Of a DNA stretch of 64,000 nucleotides, positions 34,726-43,012 are shown one piece after another. The notes beneath the pieces were generated by a model. It was not told the DNA's origin, did no database searches, and saw only the letters and a list, made by a program, of their open reading frames with translations. The translations under genes and the position numbers were made by a program. The stretch spans positions 310,001 to 374,000 of the forward strand of contig NZ_JACVEL010000002.1 in NCBI RefSeq assembly GCF_014518315.1, given 5' to 3'. The stretch's first letter is position 1. Each line of letters starts with the position of its first letter. The stretch is from Taishania pollutisoli. Its GTDB lineage: Bacteria; Bacteroidota; Bacteroidia; Flavobacteriales_D; Crocinitomicaceae.

Positions 34726-35892
34726 TTATGAGATGACTTTTACGGTTTGTAAGAGTTGTCTGGCGATTTTTTTAGCACGGTCAATGTCCGGTAATGCAAC
34801 AGTTATATGCCCCATTTTTCGGAACGGTTTGGTTTGTTTTTTTCCGTACAGATGCACATACACTCCTTCTTGCTGCATTGCTTCTGTCATTCCCAGGTAC
34901 TTCGCATCTCCGTGATATCCGGCTTCTCCTAACAAGTTAATCATTACTCCGGGGAGTACGATTCCTGGAGCACCAAGCGGCAAATCGAGGACAGACCGGA
35001 AGTGTTGTTCAAACTGGGAAGTGTAATTACATTCAATCGTATGGTGACCACTGTTATGTGGCCGCGGGGCGATTTCATTAATCAGAAGCTCCCCGGATTC
35101 CAGCAGGAAAAACTCAACGGCAAGTATTCCGATCATATCCAGTTGATTGATGACATCAATGGCAATTTCTTTTGCTCTTGCTTCTGTTTCCGGTGAAATA
35201 GCTGCGGGAGCAAATAAGAATTCAACGAGGTTCAGTTGCGGATTGAATTCACATTCTACGACAGGGTAAGCCACTGTTTCATTGCGTTCATTCCGAACAA
35301 CAATAACAGACAATTCTTTGCTGAACGGAACAAATTTTTCAAGAATTCCCGGTGCGTCAAATCCGTTTGGGATATCGGTTTCCGACCGGAGTAATACAAC
35401 ACCTTTTCCGTCATATCCACCGGTTCTTATCTTATTTGCAGCAGGTAAAAAATCGCGATTTTCACGAAGTTCATCCATGTTGTTTACCAAGATGAACGGA
35501 GCGGTTGGTAAGTGGTGATCGAGGTAAAACTGTTTTTGAAGTCCCTTGTCTTTAATGATCCGTAAAACACGGGGTTGCGGGAATACTTTTTTTCCTTGTT
35601 GTTCGAGTGCTTCAAGCGCCTCGATATTGACATTTTCAATTTCTACTGTCAGCACATCTTTGTCCTGACCAAAATCCAGTACCGTGGCATAATCGGTGAT
35701 GGAACCTTCACGGAAACTCGTTGCGATGGACTTACAGGGCGCATTCGGATCACCGTCCAGTACGTGAACATCGATGTTGTAAGAGATTGCTTCCTGGATC
35801 ATCATGCGCCCTAATTGACCGCCACCTAATAAACCCAGTTTTTTTTTCTGGGTATCGAATACATCTGAGTAGACCGGATTTGCTTCATTCAT
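34726..35892 (-). CDS. purK: 5-(carboxyamino)imidazole ribonucleotide synthase
   Basis: A 388-residue ATP-grasp enzyme of purine synthesis, starting at the ATG at 35890-35892. LGLLGGGQLGRMM opens the biotin-carboxylase-like N-domain; KIRTGGYDGKGVVLLRS is the ATP-grasp loop, and EFFLLESGELLINEIAPRPH the metal/phosphate site. It carboxylates AIR with ATP and bicarbonate. The frame is open 15 codons further upstream, but a promoter box sits 4 bases before the chosen ATG. Divergent from hpt, a second purine gene. Confidence 0.93.
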   Translation of the reverse strand: MNEANPVYSDVFDTQKKKLGLLGGGQLGRMMIQEAISYNIDVHVLDGDPNAPCKSIATSFREGSITDYATVLDFGQDKDVLTVEIENVNIEALEALEQQGKKVFPQPRVLRIIKDKGLQKQFYLDHHLPTAPFILVNNMDELRENRDFLPAANKIRTGGYDGKGVVLLRSETDIPNGFDAPGILEKFVPFSKELSVIVVRNERNETVAYPVVECEFNPQLNLVEFLFAPAAISPETEARAKEIAIDVINQLDMIGILAVEFFLLESGELLINEIAPRPHNSGHHTIECNYTSQFEQHFRSVLDLPLGAPGIVLPGVMINLLGEAGYHGDAKYLGMTEAMQQEGVYVHLYGKKQTKPFRKMGHITVALPDIDRAKKIARQLLQTVKVIS

Positions 35893-35896
35893 GTGG

Positions 35897-35904
35897 CAAA
35901 GATA
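35897..35904 (-). promoter_or_regulatory. purK: -7 promoter box 4 bases before purK
   Basis: On the minus strand 35904 to 35897 reads TATCTTTG, an exact TAnnTTTG match, followed by CCAC and the ATG. A TTTG lies 15 bases upstream, closer than usual. Predicts leaderless mRNA. Confidence 0.5.
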
Positions 35905-35968
35905 CATGCGATTTTTACGCAAAAAAACGGATCGCAATTTTTTACGCGAAAAAAAATGAAAAAAATAC

Positions 35969-35976
35969 TAACTTTG
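35969..35976 (+). promoter_or_regulatory. hpt: -7 promoter box of hpt-adk
   Basis: TAACTTTG is an exact TAnnTTTG match, 18 bases before the ATG at 35995, in the divergent purK/hpt region. This decides the start of hpt, since longer frames begin upstream of the promoter. Confidence 0.55.
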
Positions 35977-35994
35977 GATTTCCTTATTGTGAAA

Positions 35995-36531
35995 ATGAAC
36001 GAGATTCAAGTGAATGATAAATCCTTTGTGCCTTTCTTAAGTGCGGCTTCCATTCAACATGGAGTAAAAGAACTGGCCACTGCGATCAATAGTGATTACA
36101 AAGGTAAAAAAGTGGTATTTGTAGCCATTCTAAACGGAGCATTTATGTTTGCTTCCGACCTGATGAAAGAAATAGACCTGGATTGTGAGATTACCTTCGT
36201 GAAAGTAAGCTCCTATAAAGGAAGTGCCTCAACAGGAAGGGTGGACGAATTGATCGGACTCAATAAAAACTTGTCGGGTGCCCATGTGATTATCCTGGAA
36301 GATATTGTGGACACCGGGATTACAATGGATAAAATTCACAAGTTAATTGAGCTGCAATACCCGGAGTCGTTGAAAATTTGTACATTGCTTTACAAGAAGG
36401 AAGCACATCAGGGGAAGGCCATTCCTGATTATGTGGCGTTTGAGATAGAAAACAAATTTGTTGTGGGATATGGACTGGATTATGATGAGGCTGGCAGAAA
36501 TCTAAAAGAGATATACCAAATTAAAGAGTAA
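35995..36531 (+). CDS. hpt: Hypoxanthine phosphoribosyltransferase
   Basis: A 178-residue type I phosphoribosyltransferase with the PRPP loop ILEDIVDTGITM and the early VVFVAILNGAFMFASDL; the C-terminal VVGYGLDYDEAGRNL is typical of hypoxanthine/guanine enzymes. It salvages hypoxanthine to IMP. Start at 35995 is chosen because the promoter box is just upstream. adk follows after 20 bases, and purK is divergent, forming a purine group. Confidence 0.93.
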   Translation: MNEIQVNDKSFVPFLSAASIQHGVKELATAINSDYKGKKVVFVAILNGAFMFASDLMKEIDLDCEITFVKVSSYKGSASTGRVDELIGLNKNLSGAHVIILEDIVDTGITMDKIHKLIELQYPESLKICTLLYKKEAHQGKAIPDYVAFEIENKFVVGYGLDYDEAGRNLKEIYQIKE

Positions 36532-36551
36532 TAAAGTTAAATTTACAGATT

Positions 36552-37124
36552 ATGTTGAACATTGTTTTATTCGGACCTCCCGGAGCGGGAAAAGGAACTC
36601 AGTCAGAGAGAATCATTGAAAAATACGGACTCAAACATTTATCTACAGGCGATATTTTCAGAGCAAATATAAAAGGCGAAACGGAACTGGGTAAATTAGC
36701 GAAAAGCTACATGGACAAAGGTCAGCTGGTTCCGGATGAAGTAACAATTAAAATGTTGCAGTCAGAATTTAAAAAAGCAGAAAATCCAAAAGGATTTATT
36801 TTTGATGGTTTTCCACGTACCAACGCTCAGGCGGAAGCGCTGGATAACTTTTTAAGCTCTGAAGGCACTTCCATTAAAGTAATGTTGGCATTGGATGTGG
36901 CAGAAGAAGAATTAAGAGAGCGTTTGAAAAAACGTGCGGAAGTAAGCGGAAGAGTAGATGACGCCAATCCGGAAGTGATTCAGAACAGAATCAACGTCTA
37001 CAAGGCAGAAACATTACCTGTCAAGGAATATTACCTGAAACAGGATAAATTCATTGAAATTGACGGGATTGGTACGGTAGATGAAATCACCAACCGTCTG
37101 TTTACTGCAATTGACAAATTATAA
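36552..37124 (+). CDS. adk: Adenylate kinase
   Basis: A 190-residue kinase with the P-loop FGPPGAGKGTQSE at residues 6-18, STGDIFR, FDGFPRTNAQAE and a short LID (KKRAEVSGRVDDANPEVI) without the zinc cysteines, as usual for the short form in Bacteroidota. It balances AMP, ADP and ATP in the cytosol. Second gene of the hpt operon, ended by the hairpin at 37151-37179. Confidence 0.95.
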   Translation: MLNIVLFGPPGAGKGTQSERIIEKYGLKHLSTGDIFRANIKGETELGKLAKSYMDKGQLVPDEVTIKMLQSEFKKAENPKGFIFDGFPRTNAQAEALDNFLSSEGTSIKVMLALDVAEEELRERLKKRAEVSGRVDDANPEVIQNRINVYKAETLPVKEYYLKQDKFIEIDGIGTVDEITNRLFTAIDKL

Positions 37125-37150
37125 GAAATATCCATAACAGATAGATATAT

Positions 37151-37179
37151 AAAAAAAGACCCGGGAATACCGGGTCTTT
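37151..37179. terminator. Bidirectional terminator
   Basis: AAAAAGACCCGG (37151-37162) pairs perfectly with CCGGGTCTTTTT (37168-37179) over the loop GAATA, with T-runs on both sides. It ends adk on the plus strand and the TonB-dependent receptor gene on the minus strand. Confidence 0.9.
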
Positions 37180-37209
37180 TTTGTTGGCGTATTGTTGATC
37201 TTTATTCCG

Positions 37210-39567
37210 TCAGAACTTCCATCCGATACCAAAACTCGGAAGGATCGGGAATTGATAAATAACTTCGTTGGTAATACGATTCACATAGAAGATATTCTTG
37301 CGATTGTACACGTTTGTAACACTTGCAATCAATTCTAACTCCATTGCATTCTTGAACAGGAAACGATGTTTTACTGTCATATCCAATCGGTGATAAGAAG
37401 GTAAACGGGAAGAGTTAAATTCACCCAGTAAAACGCCCATTGTTGTTGAATTTGACGTTGTATAATCCGTTGTGACACCACCCGGGAAACTCTCCGGTTG
37501 ATAATATCCCGCTGTTGGTGTGAACGGCAATCCGGAACCAAAGTTCCAGCGAACATCGATTTCTGTATTTTTCTTTTTACCCAAATAATAAGAAGCAACC
37601 AGGTTGATGTTGTGACGACGGTCAAATACGGGGAAGTATTCAACAAATCCATCCCATCGTGTCGATTTACTCAATGAATAAACGGCCCATAAATGGAAAC
37701 GACTCAAATCGTATTTCAATAAGAAGTCAACCCCGTAAGATTCTCCCGATTCGATCAGGAAGTTCTTTTTGTATACATCGTCGATGTCCGCAAATTCAGG
37801 AGTGTCATCGTAAATTTTATTCTGATTGATGTTACTCAACTGGTCAAAGTACTTGTAATATCCCTCCACATTCAGAGAGAGGTTTTTCGCAAGGTCAAAC
37901 TCGGCTCCTAAAATTGCATGCCATGCTGTTTGAAGTCCGTTTCTTGGTGAACGTTCTTTTCCAAACTGGTTTACGAAGTTGGATTGGATGTTCTCCGGTG
38001 CGGAAAGCATTCCGTTAAACAAGTTGACAATATCTCTGTCAGATGATGCGGATGTGAAGTTTTGTGTATAACGTCCTCCTGACATTTTCAAACGGATAAA
38101 TTCAGTGGCGTTGAATTTAACTCCCAAACGCGGCTCCGGTGAAATATTTGCAACAGAAGGGTAGGCCTGTACACGGAAACTCGGTTGCACAACCCATCTT
38201 CCTGCAACATACCGGTAACTTACGTATGCTCCGATTTCCGTTGAGAAGTTGGTGTTTTCAATTTTTCGTTTTAATTCATTGTACGTCAGGTAAGACGTGT
38301 TGAATCCACTGATGTTTAAACCATAAGTCAACTCACTTTCTTTTTGTAAGAAATAGGTAAAATCGAATGCCAGGTCAAATCCACCGATTTCTGAACTCCT
38401 CAACGGGCTTCCGGTTTCCTGGAATGTTGTTTTATAGTGGCTACCTGTCAAACGTCCTTTGATAATTGTTCGGGAACTTGCCGGTACCAACAGGAAGTTG
38501 ATTCCCCCGCCGGTTGAACTCCAGTCCAAATCAGCTATGGCATAATTAACACTGTCTCTGTTGTGAAATGCAAACGCGCTGAATTTCGTTCCAGCATCTC
38601 CGTTAAAGGTAATTTTTCCGTAAACATCCGTAAACGTATAGGGCATTCCCGCTCCGGATGAAGTACTCATGTTATTGATGTTTCTGTAGAGCGTTTTAGA
38701 GGTGTAATCCAATAAACTGTGTTTTGCTGATAAGATATATGAACCGGATCTCGGAGAACCATCTGCTTTTCGTTTTCCCAACGGACCTTCCAGAACAGCT
38801 TTTGCCATGAAAGGTGAGGCAGACACTTTTCCTCCGAACTTCTGACGGTTACCGTCCCGGTAGGTAATGTCCATGATGGATGAAATTCTTCCTCCGTATT
38901 TTGCATCAAAACCACCGGTATAAATATCCGTGTTTTTGATCAGTTCCGTTTCGAAAACAGAGAAGAAACCAATGGTGTGAAATGGTGAATAGATGGTCAT
39001 ACCATCCAGCAATATTTTATTTTGAATAGGCGTCCCCCCGCGTACATACAACTGACCTCCCTGGTCACCTGTGGTAATCACTCCCGGCGTAATACTCAAT
39101 GCTCCGATGATGTCATTTTCCGCCCCGATGGTCGGGATACGCTCAATTGCCGCCTTGTCCAGACTGATCTTTGAAACTTGTACCTGTGTTTTATTGCGCT
39201 GTGCTTCGGCAGTAATGGATACACCTTCTATTTTCTGAACATTTTTGATCTTTTCCAGGTTGAATTTCAACTCGGTAATGCCATCTGCTTTTGTGACACT
39301 TACAGGATGTTCGATTAATTCATAGTCAAGCGTTTCAATGGACAGGTAGTATTCTCCTTTCGGAACACTGGGAATGGAGAATAATCCATAGACATCTGTC
39401 ATTGCACCACCGAAAAGCGTACTGTCTTTTTTGAAGAGTTTTACTTTCTCAAACGAAACAGGTTCACCGTTTTCTTTGTCGTAAATGAATCCACGAATGT
39501 TATGGGTTTGTCCAAATGATACTGCTGATAAAACCAGAGATAAAAAGGAGAATAAGAAAAATTTCAT
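37210..39567 (-). CDS. TonB-dependent outer-membrane receptor with carboxypeptidase-like N-domain
   Basis: A 785-residue receptor. Signal peptide residues 1-19 (SFGQ), an N-terminal carboxypeptidase-regulatory-like domain (about 22-115; IRGFIYDKENGEPVSFEKVK), a plug domain (about 120-225; IPTIGAENDIIGALSITPGV and GGQLYVRGGTPIQNKILLDG), then a long beta-barrel with aromatic strands ending FGIGWKF. No SusD partner or substrate gene is adjacent, so the ligand is unknown. A TonB-like protein is encoded at 18.4-19.2 kb. The N-terminal domain is common in Bacteroidota receptors. Confidence 0.9.
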   Translation of the reverse strand: MKFFLFSFLSLVLSAVSFGQTHNIRGFIYDKENGEPVSFEKVKLFKKDSTLFGGAMTDVYGLFSIPSVPKGEYYLSIETLDYELIEHPVSVTKADGITELKFNLEKIKNVQKIEGVSITAEAQRNKTQVQVSKISLDKAAIERIPTIGAENDIIGALSITPGVITTGDQGGQLYVRGGTPIQNKILLDGMTIYSPFHTIGFFSVFETELIKNTDIYTGGFDAKYGGRISSIMDITYRDGNRQKFGGKVSASPFMAKAVLEGPLGKRKADGSPRSGSYILSAKHSLLDYTSKTLYRNINNMSTSSGAGMPYTFTDVYGKITFNGDAGTKFSAFAFHNRDSVNYAIADLDWSSTGGGINFLLVPASSRTIIKGRLTGSHYKTTFQETGSPLRSSEIGGFDLAFDFTYFLQKESELTYGLNISGFNTSYLTYNELKRKIENTNFSTEIGAYVSYRYVAGRWVVQPSFRVQAYPSVANISPEPRLGVKFNATEFIRLKMSGGRYTQNFTSASSDRDIVNLFNGMLSAPENIQSNFVNQFGKERSPRNGLQTAWHAILGAEFDLAKNLSLNVEGYYKYFDQLSNINQNKIYDDTPEFADIDDVYKKNFLIESGESYGVDFLLKYDLSRFHLWAVYSLSKSTRWDGFVEYFPVFDRRHNINLVASYYLGKKKNTEIDVRWNFGSGLPFTPTAGYYQPESFPGGVTTDYTTSNSTTMGVLLGEFNSSRLPSYHRLDMTVKHRFLFKNAMELELIASVTNVYNRKNIFYVNRITNEVIYQFPILPSFGIGWKF

Positions 39568-39641
39568 AAACAGTCTTATAAAAAAATATAAAAAAACAGA
39601 TTACGAATGTACGACTTTCTGTTTTAAAATAAACGTATGCA

Positions 39642-39665
39642 GTGCATTTTTAATTTAAAATGCAC
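39642..39665. repeat. Perfect 9-bp inverted repeat between yggS and the receptor gene
   Basis: GTGCATTTT (39642-39650) and AAAATGCAC (39657-39665) flank the spacer TAATTT. It lies 36 bases beyond the YggS stop and about 75 bases before the receptor start. Without a T-run it may be an operator or a weak terminator. Confidence 0.45.
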
Positions 39666-39700
39666 GGATTATTGATTAAGCGGCTTAAATGGAGTTGCGA

Positions 39701-40351
39701 CTACCTGGTTCCGAAGATTAAACTGCCGACCCGAACAAGTGTACTGCCCGCTTCAATGGCAAGTTTGTAATCACCGCTCATTCCCATTGATTTTACATCA
39801 AATGACGGTTGGTCGTTAAAATAGGTATGTTTGAGAAACAGAAACAGCTCCGCCAGTGACTGAAACTCGTTGCGTATCTGATCCGGATTATCCGTAAAGG
39901 TGGCCATTCCCATGACACCTCGTATGCGAACGTTGGTCAATTGCAGGAATGTTTCATCTTCAAGCAGGTTGATCGCTTCTTCGCGGCTAAGTCCGAATTT
40001 AGAGGTTTCCTGTGCAATGTGAAATTGCAGCAGGCAATCAATAACACGGTTGTACTTTTTGGCTTGTTTGTCAATTTCAACGAATAATTTCAGGCTGTCA
40101 ACAGCGTGAATCATCTGCACGAAAGATGCAATGTATTTGACTTTATTGGTCTGCAAATGACCGATTAAATGCCATTCAATGTCTTTGGGAAGTGCTGTGT
40201 ACTTTTCCGTAAGTTCCTGTACTTTATTCTCTCCGAAAATGCGTTGTCCCTGGTTGTAGACTTCAAGAATTTCCTCCACAGATTTTGTCTTGGATACAGC
40301 GACTAATGTCACTTCATCGGGGATATTGGCAATAACTTCCTGGTAACTCAT
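39701..40351 (-). CDS. YggS-family pyridoxal-phosphate-binding protein
   Basis: A 216-residue PLP homeostasis protein (ATG at 40349-40351). The PLP lysine is Lys21 in LVAVSKTKS; FGENKVQEL, WHLIGHLQTNKVK, HAVDSLKL and the C-terminal MGMSGDYKLAIEAGSTLVRV are family motifs. It buffers pyridoxal phosphate; no catalytic activity is established. It starts 25 bases after the stop of alkB and has a promoter box of its own. Confidence 0.92.
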   Translation of the reverse strand: MSYQEVIANIPDEVTLVAVSKTKSVEEILEVYNQGQRIFGENKVQELTEKYTALPKDIEWHLIGHLQTNKVKYIASFVQMIHAVDSLKLFVEIDKQAKKYNRVIDCLLQFHIAQETSKFGLSREEAINLLEDETFLQLTNVRIRGVMGMATFTDNPDQIRNEFQSLAELFLFLKHTYFNDQPSFDVKSMGMSGDYKLAIEAGSTLVRVGSLIFGTR

Positions 40352-40358
40352 AGCCTTG

Positions 40359-40387
40359 CAAAAATAATGTATTTCTTCAATATTCAA
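40359..40387 (-). promoter_or_regulatory. Promoter of the yggS-type gene
   Basis: On the minus strand TTG (40387 to 40385) is followed after 18 bases by TATTTTTG (40366 to 40359), and the ATG at 40351 comes 7 bases after the box. The upstream part overlaps the end of alkB. Confidence 0.5.
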
Positions 40388-40985
40388 TTACTCTGAAGGT
40401 GAGGTTAACACGTGATTCTGTAATTTTTTTGGTTGGTGGTAACCGGTGCAGCCAATAGGTTTGAGTAGTATCCTTCATCAGGAGTAAACTTCCGTGTTCC
40501 AGTACCAGGTCTACCTTTTCCTGCGAATATTTGTGTTTGAATGAAAATTTTCGCTCCGCCCCGAAGCTCACAGAAGCAATCGTTCCGTCTTTTTTGAGGT
40601 CTTTTTCACCGTCACTGTGCCACGCCATTCCTTCATCACCTGTATGATACAGGTTGAGCAGGCAGGAATTAAATGATTCCCCGGATCCGGCTTCTACTAT
40701 CTCTTTTAATTCCAATAATGTTTTTGTCCATGGCGTAGCGGTTTTTGTCGTATTGGAATACGTGTAACTAAACGATGAATCGCCATACCAGGCAACTTTT
40801 CGTTTGGTAATGATTTTTTTTCCGAAAATCACCGCTTCGTCGTTTTTCCACTCAATGGTGTCCAGCAATTCACGGAAATACCGATCTGCTGCATCTGCTG
40901 ATACGATTTTGCCGAAGTAATGAACAGTTCCGTCTTTGGGAAGCAGGTTCATTGTTTTATTTATTTCGTCATCAAAGAGTTTCAT
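40377..40985 (-). CDS. alkB: AlkB-type alpha-ketoglutarate-dependent DNA repair dioxygenase
   Basis: A 202-residue Fe(II) dioxygenase (ATG at 40983-40985). Iron ligands His123 and Asp125 in AWHSDGEKDL and His180 in TYWLHRLPP; the alpha-ketoglutarate arginines Arg192 and Arg198 in SRVNLTFRV. It repairs 1-methyladenine and 3-methylcytosine by oxidative demethylation, and belongs to the ALKBH2/3-like branch common in Bacteroidota. Its start lies inside the last 14 bases of the AraC-Ogt gene, so the two are translated together as an alkylation-repair unit. Confidence 0.9.
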   Translation of the reverse strand: MKLFDDEINKTMNLLPKDGTVHYFGKIVSADAADRYFRELLDTIEWKNDEAVIFGKKIITKRKVAWYGDSSFSYTYSNTTKTATPWTKTLLELKEIVEAGSGESFNSCLLNLYHTGDEGMAWHSDGEKDLKKDGTIASVSFGAERKFSFKHKYSQEKVDLVLEHGSLLLMKDTTQTYWLHRLPPTKKITESRVNLTFRVIEY

Positions 40986-41832
40986 CACTGCTGTTTATTT
41001 GTGCATGTTCCCAACCGATAATCGCTGTTTTTCGTGTCGGTCCCCACATGTATCCGCCAAAAACGCCGGACGACTGAATGACTCTGTGGCAAGGAATCAA
41101 AAAGGCAACCGGGTTGCTTCCGATTGCTGTTCCTACGGCGCGCGAAGCAGTTGGCTGATGAATCGCTTCAGCTATTTTCCCGTAAGTAGCGAGATGACCC
41201 AGTGGTATTTTTAGCAAGCTCTCCCATACTTTGAGTTGAAAATCAGTTCCTTTCAGATGTAACTTTACCTGTTGCGGATGATTCCAGTCGTGTTCGAATA
41301 TTTTCAGGGCGTTTTTTTGGAGTTCGTCTGTTTGCCGGGAGAAGGATGCGTTCGGAAATTTAGCCACCAGGTCGTTGAGTGCTTTTTCCGGGTTGGAATC
41401 AAATGCCATGTAACAAATCCCTTTCGGTGTCGACGCAACAATTACATTTCCAAACGGACTCTCTGAAAATTCAAAGTTGATCTGAAGGTCTTTCCCTCCG
41501 TTTTTATATTCGGCAGGAGTCATTCCCTCGATGGTAACGAACAGGTCGTGCAGCCTGCTGGTACTGGATAATCCTGTTTCATGCGCGACATCAAACAAGG
41601 ATAGCTGCCGGTCTTCATTGATCAATTGCTTGGCATGCTCAATGCTGATATACTGGAGGAATTTTTTCGGACTTGTACCTGCCCAATCCTGGAATAATCG
41701 CTGAAAATGAGAGGGACTGAGGTGAATTTTTTCCGCGACTTCATCTAAATTGGGTTGTCCCCTGAAGTTGTCCCGAATGTATTCGATTGCCGCCTCGATC
41801 CGTTGATAATTTATGTGTTCTGTTGCATCCAT
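40972..41832 (-). CDS. AraC-type regulator fused to methylated-DNA-protein cysteine methyltransferase
   Basis: A 286-residue fusion. Residues about 8-108 hold an AraC helix-turn-helix (HLSPSHFQRLFQDWAGTSPK, then VAHETGLSSTSRLHDLF); residues about 115-275 are an Ogt-type alkyltransferase with the acceptor Cys248 in IPCHRVI and the DNA-binding helix GTDFQLKVWESLLKIPLG. It removes methyl groups from O6-methylguanine and may control its own operon. The N-terminal zinc-cysteine phosphotriester domain of E. coli Ada is absent. alkB follows with overlap. Confidence 0.92.
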   Translation of the reverse strand: MDATEHINYQRIEAAIEYIRDNFRGQPNLDEVAEKIHLSPSHFQRLFQDWAGTSPKKFLQYISIEHAKQLINEDRQLSLFDVAHETGLSSTSRLHDLFVTIEGMTPAEYKNGGKDLQINFEFSESPFGNVIVASTPKGICYMAFDSNPEKALNDLVAKFPNASFSRQTDELQKNALKIFEHDWNHPQQVKLHLKGTDFQLKVWESLLKIPLGHLATYGKIAEAIHQPTASRAVGTAIGSNPVAFLIPCHRVIQSSGVFGGYMWGPTRKTAIIGWEHAQINSSDETL

Positions 41833-41908
41833 TTTACCGGTTTTGATAACAAAGTTGGGGCTATTTTTTGTATTTTAAAATCCGAATCTTGCTGAAATAC
41901 TTCTCAAC

Positions 41909-43012
41909 CTACCGGAAAAGGTAATTGATTCTTCTTGGAAATCCAAACCCGAACACCTGGAGATTTGTAATGTCATTCACCAATAAAATGCAATCCGCTT
42001 CTTTCATCGCATCTTTTATTTTATGAATATCGAAAGGGATTAATTCCAGATCACTATTGTAAGTTCTGCTAAAATAATAATGGTAGAAACTATCGTCCGT
42101 AAACATGGCTTTTCGGGCTCCCGAATTTTGAATAGTGAGGAAGAAACTGTCTCCTATAATGACTGCCTTTAATCGTTTTTTGCCTTTTTTAGGAGTAATG
42201 ATAACGTCCCTTAAGCGCGTGTCTTTTGGTTTTACCAAAATATTCCGCAATAATTCGAGGTCCAGGTCATCCACGTTGAAACCATTGTGATAGACGGTGT
42301 CATAGCTAAATGAATCATAGTGTTCCTGCTTGACAGAACTGATGTATTTCATTAAACTGTCAGCTGCTACAGTTGATGCGTAGGATGTCCAGTGAATCCC
42401 TCCTTTTGCAAAAATGGCAGGTATTTCCGATCGGTTGTTTAGAAAATAATGATTAAAATCAATGTGATGGAGTTGCTTTTGTTTTAATCCGGCTAAGACA
42501 TAGTGGTAATTGGTTTCTTTTGAACGTGTCCGGTTGCGCTCAGGAAGAAACTGTTGATAATAATGATGTTTAGAAGGAGGGATAATGGTAATGACAGGAA
42601 TAGAATCACCCAGGTAGTGTTGTAGCTGAACAATTTCGTCAAGTGTATGTTCGATGGAGTCTTTTCCTATAAAATTGGAGGCATCGTTAAATGAAGGGAT
42701 ATAAAAGCGGAAGTAGTAATCTCCGAATTTATAGATGTTATTGGCATTGATTTTTCCAAATAATGTGTACTGATATTGATTTCGGAACCGAAGCAGGTAT
42801 GTTCTTGAAACCGAATGATCCATTAACTTTTTTTCAAATTGATGTTGAGCGGATCCGTCCAGCCAGGAACCTGAAACGGAATCTTGTTGTTCCTCGACCC
42901 CAAACACATGTGCTTTCGGTATACCGGGCAGGTGGTTGACAAGCAATGGCAGAAACAACAACCCCATTAGTGTCAATGCAATATAGCGATATGTTGAGGA
43001 GCGTGTTTTCAT
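41909..43012 (-). CDS. AlgJ/AlgX-like SGNH-fold protein of a glycan acylation pair
   Basis: A 367-residue membrane-anchored or secreted protein with one N-terminal helix (about residues 10-27). KGGIHWTSYASTVAADSLMK and VIIGDSFF are hallmarks of the AlgX/AlgJ SGNH-hydrolase-like family that transfers acetyl groups to exopolysaccharides. The gene starts on the last base of the MBOAT gene stop, i.e. the two are coupled. The acceptor glycan is unknown; the polysaccharide genes at 51-64 kb are possible sources. Confidence 0.82.
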   Translation of the reverse strand: MKTRSSTYRYIALTLMGLLFLPLLVNHLPGIPKAHVFGVEEQQDSVSGSWLDGSAQHQFEKKLMDHSVSRTYLLRFRNQYQYTLFGKINANNIYKFGDYYFRFYIPSFNDASNFIGKDSIEHTLDEIVQLQHYLGDSIPVITIIPPSKHHYYQQFLPERNRTRSKETNYHYVLAGLKQKQLHHIDFNHYFLNNRSEIPAIFAKGGIHWTSYASTVAADSLMKYISSVKQEHYDSFSYDTVYHNGFNVDDLDLELLRNILVKPKDTRLRDVIITPKKGKKRLKAVIIGDSFFLTIQNSGARKAMFTDDSFYHYYFSRTYNSDLELIPFDIHKIKDAMKEADCILLVNDITNLQVFGFGFPRRINYLFR

